From assembly GCF_004354045.1 (NCBI RefSeq), contig NZ_SMRT01000001.1, positions 930,001 through 994,000 of the forward strand: a stretch of 64,000 nucleotides of DNA, read 5' to 3'. Origin of the DNA: Paenibacillus piri. GTDB taxonomy: Bacteria; Bacillota; Bacilli; Paenibacillales; NBRC-103111. The position numbers were made by a program, and so were the translations under genes. Position 1 is the first letter of the stretch. The number at the start of each line of letters is the position of its first letter. Of this stretch, positions 60,601 through 64,000 are shown piece by piece. The notes under the pieces were generated by a model. That model searched no databases, had not been told where the DNA came from, and worked only from the letters and a program-made list of their open reading frames with translations.

Positions 60601-61445
60601 TCACGATCAACGATAATTTAAAAGGAAAAGTAGCCGTCATCACCGGAGGCAGCGGCGTGCTGTGCTCGGCGATGGCGCGGGAGCTCGGCCGGCATGGGGT
60701 GAAGGTCGCGGTTTTGAACAGGACCTTTGAGAAAGGCGCTCAGGTCGCCGATGCCATTAACGCCGATGGCGGGGAGGCGATAGCGGTAGCCTGCGACGTG
60801 CTGAACGTGGAGAGCGTGAAGGCTGCGGAACAGGAAGTTGCAGCGAAACTCGGCGTTTGCGACATATTGATCAATGGCGCAGGCGGCAACCATCCGAAGG
60901 GAAGCACGACCCATGAAACGTTCAAATTCGAAGATTTGACGAATAAGGAAGTAACGACGTTTTTCGATTTGAGCGAAGAAGGATTTGCATACGTCTTTAA
61001 TTTGAACTTCTTGGGAACGCTCATTCCGACACAGGTGTTCTCGCGAAATATGGTCGACCGTCCGGGTGCCGTCATTATCAACATGTCATCCATGAGCGCG
61101 CCCAGCCCGATGACCAAGGTTCCGGCCTACAGCGCCGCCAAAGCGGCAATCGAAAACTTTACGCAGTGGCTGGCCGTTCATATGGCGGATGCGGGAATCC
61201 GCGTGAACGCGATTGCCCCCGGTTTTTTCCTGACCGAGCAAAACCGCCGGCTGCTGACGAACGAGGACGGGTCGTTGACCGAGCGGTCGAATAAAATATT
61301 GACGCACACTCCGATGCGGCGATTCGGCAAGCCGGACGACCTGCTCGGTACGCTGCTGTGGCTGGCGGACGATAACATGTCCGGCTTCGTAACGGGCATA
61401 ACGGTTCCGGTCGACGGCGGATTTATGGCTTACTCGGGCGTATAG
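60597..61445 (+). CDS. Short-chain dehydrogenase, probably D-fructuronate reductase (mannonate oxidoreductase)
   Basis: 282 residues from ATG 60597, with GGGAGG seven bases upstream and a four-base overlap with uxuA. It is a classical SDR: nucleotide motif [16 protein letters not shown] (about 17-32), NAG-type NGAGGNHPK near 95, catalytic serine in [12 protein letters not shown] and catalytic YSAAK (about 178-182). In Bacillus the SDR YjmF stands beside uxuA and interconverts fructuronate and mannonate. The same role is inferred here from the coupling; the family itself allows other polyols. Confidence 0.87.
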   Translation: MITINDNLKGKVAVITGGSGVLCSAMARELGRHGVKVAVLNRTFEKGAQVADAINADGGEAIAVACDVLNVESVKAAEQEVAAKLGVCDILINGAGGNHPKGSTTHETFKFEDLTNKEVTTFFDLSEEGFAYVFNLNFLGTLIPTQVFSRNMVDRPGAVIINMSSMSAPSPMTKVPAYSAAKAAIENFTQWLAVHMADAGIRVNAIAPGFFLTEQNRRLLTNEDGSLTERSNKILTHTPMRRFGKPDDLLGTLLWLADDNMSGFVTGITVPVDGGFMAYSGV

Positions 61446-61473
61446 GCAGGCATACAGCCGAGCCGGAAATTAA

Positions 61474-61642
61474 GCAGGGACTGTCACAAAGGGAATCGAC
61501 TTGTGAGACAGTCCCCCCTAAAAAAATGTAAAGCCGCCTTCTACACCACTCTAAAAGTGGGGATGAAAGCGGCTTTTTACATGCAAATTCATATCGGAGC
61601 GCGGGGTTGAAAATCCGAAAATGATATTAGGGTTGCCCCTAG
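61474..61642 (+). repeat. MITE-like element, copy 2
   Basis: Second copy of the element at 47014, same orientation. The centre (AAAGCCGC near 61530 through ACATG) and the right flank (TGAAAATCC) are well conserved, while the outer ends have decayed (GGGACTGTCACAAAGG left, TAGGGTTGCCCCT right). A nine-base inverted repeat GGGACTGTC/GACAGTCCC (61478-61514) lies in the left part. It lies between convergent genes and probably terminates both. Confidence 0.7.
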
Positions 61643-61656
61643 CTATATTGTGCCGC

Positions 61657-63261
61657 CTACAGGCTGCAGCAGTGATGCGCGCGCAGCAGACTGCCTTCCT
61701 TCGCCTGCGTATGCCGCGCCGCATCCAAGGTCGGCTTGCCGCCGACAAGCACATGCGAGATCCCGTCGGGAAACTGTCGCGGCTCTTCGAATGTGGCGTG
61801 ATCCTGAATGGTATCGGGATCGAACACCGTTATATCGGCCGCATAGCCGGGCACCAGCAATCCGCGTTTGCCCAGCTTAAAGCGCTGTACGGGGAACGAC
61901 GTGAGCTTGCGGACAGCTTGCTCCAGCGTGAGTACCTTCTCATCCCGCACATATTTGGCAAACACGCGCGGGAATGTTCCGTACAGCCGCGGATGAGGTT
62001 TGCCGGTATCGCAGGCAAGGCTGTCGGAGGCGATTAACGAGCGCTCGTAGCCGACGACCTGCTTCACGTCCGCATCCGCCATATGAAAGTAAACGATGGA
62101 GATGCGGCCCTCTTCCTCCAGCAGCAGGTCCAGCATGCAGTCCACCGGATGCATGCCCCGCAGCTCGCTGATTTCCGCGATATGCTTGCCCTCCAGCTGC
62201 CGGTTGGCCTCGGAATGGACTGCGGAGACGGTGACGCTCTGCCAGCCGGTCGAGCAGACGAGATTGTCCCAATCATCCTGCTCGCTGTCCAATTCTTCTT
62301 TGATGCGCTTGCGCAGTCCGGCATCGTTGAACCGCTCCAGAGCGCTCCGGATTCCGCCTTCGAGCGACCATGGAGGCAATACGGTCGTTAGCGCCGTCGA
62401 TCCCGCGGAGTAAGGATAGACGTCGCAGGTCACGTCGAGTCCGCGCGCCCGGGCATCCTCAATGTATTCCATCGCCTCCAGCACCTTCCCCCAATTGCGT
62501 TTGCCGGCGGCTTTCAGATGGCTGATGTGCAGCGAGACGCCGGCCGTTTCGGCGATCCAGATCACTTCGCGGACGGACGGCAGCAGGTTGTTGCCCTCGC
62601 CGCGGATATGCGTCGACAGCAGCCCATTATAACGGGGCAGCACCGAGCAGAGCTCGGCAATTTCCTCTTTGGAGGTATAGCTGCCGGGAGCGTACAACAG
62701 GCCGATGGACAGGCCGATGGCACCTGCCCTCAGCCCTTCCTCCAGCAGCAGCTTCATCGTTTCCAGCTCCTGCACAGTGGCGGGCCGTTTGGCGAAGCCC
62801 ATGACGGCGATGCGCAGCGCGCCATGGGCTACATAGGTAGCGATATTCTCGGACAAGCTTGCCCGTTCCAGAGCGTCCATATATTCGGCTACCGTCTCCC
62901 ATGGCCATGCCCAGCCGGTTTTGCCGAGCACGGGCTCGGTATATACCTGCAGCATCTCTCCATGCTGCCGGGTGTACGGCGCAGGGGCAAGGCCGCAGTT
63001 GCCGACAACCTCGGTCGTGACTCCTTGGCTGATTTTTATTTCGCTGAGCGGATGATTGAAAATCATCAGATCGGAATGGCAGTGGCCGTCGATAAATCCG
63101 GGCGCAATCACCTGCCGGTGCGCGTCGATCGTCCGGCGCGCCTCCTGATCGAGGCGGCCGACAGCCGCAATGAGGCCGTCCTTGATCCCGATGTCGCCCG
63201 GAAACCACGGATTTCCGGTGCCGTCCGCAATGCGGCCGTTTTTCAGGATGAGATCGAGCAT
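61657..63261 (-). CDS. D-aminoacylase / N-acyl-D-amino-acid deacylase family amidohydrolase
   Basis: 534 residues, cytoplasmic. Begins with the amidohydrolase strand LDLILKNGRIADGTGNPWFPGD, then the metal motif DGHCHSDL (about 58-65) and the D-aminoacylase signature SQGVTTEVVGNCGLAPAP (about 78-95). Further HISHLKAAGKRNWG (about 247) and DSLACDTGKPHPRLYGTFPR (about 434) are typical of the family. It hydrolyses N-acyl-D-amino acids to D-amino acids. It is downstream of, and on the same strand as, a D-threonine-aldolase/D-serine-dehydratase-like gene, separated by repeat copy D. The pair suggests D-amino acid scavenging. Confidence 0.9.
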   Translation of the reverse strand: MLDLILKNGRIADGTGNPWFPGDIGIKDGLIAAVGRLDQEARRTIDAHRQVIAPGFIDGHCHSDLMIFNHPLSEIKISQGVTTEVVGNCGLAPAPYTRQHGEMLQVYTEPVLGKTGWAWPWETVAEYMDALERASLSENIATYVAHGALRIAVMGFAKRPATVQELETMKLLLEEGLRAGAIGLSIGLLYAPGSYTSKEEIAELCSVLPRYNGLLSTHIRGEGNNLLPSVREVIWIAETAGVSLHISHLKAAGKRNWGKVLEAMEYIEDARARGLDVTCDVYPYSAGSTALTTVLPPWSLEGGIRSALERFNDAGLRKRIKEELDSEQDDWDNLVCSTGWQSVTVSAVHSEANRQLEGKHIAEISELRGMHPVDCMLDLLLEEEGRISIVYFHMADADVKQVVGYERSLIASDSLACDTGKPHPRLYGTFPRVFAKYVRDEKVLTLEQAVRKLTSFPVQRFKLGKRGLLVPGYAADITVFDPDTIQDHATFEEPRQFPDGISHVLVGGKPTLDAARHTQAKEGSLLRAHHCCSL

Positions 63262-63294
63262 TCGGTGTTCACTCCTTTGCCAATACGGCCGATA

Positions 63295-63410
63295 TTATCC
63301 GATTACGACTTTACTCGGGTTAAGACCCCCACCTCTAAGGTGGGCCTTGAATCAGGTGGGGTAGAGTCCCCATCTGATTCCCCGATGTTCAGCAAAGCTG
63401 AACGAGTTCA
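63295..63410 (-). repeat. Four-hairpin intergenic repeat, copy D (inverted)
   Basis: Fourth copy, on the opposite strand, nearly identical to copy A, with one extra base in the last stem. Its first three bases (TGA on the minus strand, 63410-63408) serve as the stop codon of the upstream gene, so the element has set that gene's end. Confidence 0.85.
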
Positions 63411-64000
63411 CTCCAGCTTGCCGCGGCCGAGCACGGTCATGGGCTCGTAAGCGTCGCCGCGCCGGAACAGCACCTGATTATGCAGATTGACCGTGCTGCA
63501 TATATGATTCGGGATAATGCGCAGCCGGTCGCCGACCTGCGGATTCGCGAGCTGCGATTGGGGGCCGAGACGGATCATCCCATGCTCCTCGGACAGCCGC
63601 TCCAGGACGGCGTCCTCAAGGCCTTCGATATAGCCGAAGCCCTGCAGCAGCAGCGGCTCCGTGTTCGGCTGCACATCGGTGGCGAACGTCTTGCTGCCGC
63701 CGTCGATGACGGCCAGGTCGGCCGACGGCCGGCTCACGACCGTGGCCCATACGCGGCCTGCGCAGTCGTCAAGGCCGCATACGCCGAAACGGGCCTGCAT
63801 CCGGTCGTTGAACACATACGTTCCCGGCCGGATTTCGGTGACGCCTTCCACGGCTGCCGCATAAGCGCCCGTCGGCGTCGAACCGACGCTCACATCGGCG
63901 ACCGGGATGCCCTGCTCCCGCAGCCGCTCGGCCATGCCGGCCATAATGCGTCCTTCCTCCTCGCCGGCCGTCTGCAAATCGAGCGTCGCCTTATGCTGAT
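63408..64000 (-). CDS. D-threonine aldolase / D-serine dehydratase-like PLP enzyme, partial
   Basis: The C-terminal 196 or more residues of an alanine-racemase-fold PLP enzyme; the frame stays open to the window edge (reading QHKATLDLQTAGEEEG at the boundary), so the start lies outside. The C-terminal domain (FATDVQPNTEP, LGPQSQLANPQVGDRLRIIPNHICSTVNLHN) shows the conserved PNHICSTVNL block with the metal-binding His and Cys of DSD1/D-threonine aldolase. The stop codon is supplied by repeat copy D, so the native C-terminus may have been changed by a residue or more. Confidence 0.82.
   Translation of the reverse strand, partial: QHKATLDLQTAGEEEGRIMAGMAERLREQGIPVADVSVGSTPTGAYAAAVEGVTEIRPGTYVFNDRMQARFGVCGLDDCAGRVWATVVSRPSADLAVIDGGSKTFATDVQPNTEPLLLQGFGYIEGLEDAVLERLSEEHGMIRLGPQSQLANPQVGDRLRIIPNHICSTVNLHNQVLFRRGDAYEPMTVLGRGKLE

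Overview
The window is a chromosomal segment of an endospore-forming Gram-positive bacterium, most likely Paenibacillus or a close Paenibacillaceae relative. The signs are a gerA-type germination operon, many carbohydrate ABC importers without their own ATPase paired with YesM/YesN-type two-component systems or large AraC-type regulators, strong AGGAGG ribosome binding sites with frequent GTG/TTG starts, a T-box leader, and moderately high GC. No tRNA, rRNA, CRISPR array or transposase gene was seen.

Layout. 1-5400: end of a dipeptide (Dpp/Opp) ABC operon with an M20 peptidase, then two LysR regulators. 5400-8200: cidR/cidA/cidB and a phytanoyl-CoA-dioxygenase-like protein fused to HEAT repeats. 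8300-16900: GntR/LacI-type regulator, membrane AraC regulator, Lpl-type sugar importer and a cytoplasmic sialidase. 17000-23600: a second sugar importer with a frameshifted YesN-type regulator and its kinase. 23700-26100: a zinc-ribbon miniprotein, a rhomboid protease and a solitary Rieske oxygenase. 26200-28100: ribokinase and its repressor. 28300-37700: YesMN pair, two tandem paralogous binding proteins, two permeases and a serine hydrolase. 37800-40800: a repeat element, a hydrolase remnant, a LacI regulator and the T-box-controlled DAHP synthase/chorismate mutase. 41000-44700: gerAB-gerAA-gerAC. 44900-49800: a GHL6-type glycosidase, YitT, a small membrane protein and a PrsA-like foldase. 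50400-59200: MacA/MacB-like exporter, a large secreted multidomain protein and an OmpR/HK two-component system. 59300-61450: uxuA and a fructuronate-reductase-like SDR. 61600-64000: D-aminoacylase and a D-threonine-aldolase-like enzyme.

How the genes fit together. Most of the window is scavenging of plant or host polysaccharide products: three binding-protein importers, sialidase, GHL6 glycosidase, mannonate dehydratase/fructuronate reductase and ribokinase. Each is under a local regulator.

The most distinctive part is the MacAB-like exporter, secreted protein and two-component module. The pentamer TTCAG recurs at exact 11-bp spacing upstream of both the regulator gene and the adaptor gene, in the 11-bp direct-repeat style of OmpR/PhoB regulators, which suggests one regulon. 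Two repeat families also stand out. One is a roughly 115-bp element with four consecutive hairpins, in four copies with compensatory base changes. The other is a roughly 165-bp MITE-like element in two copies.
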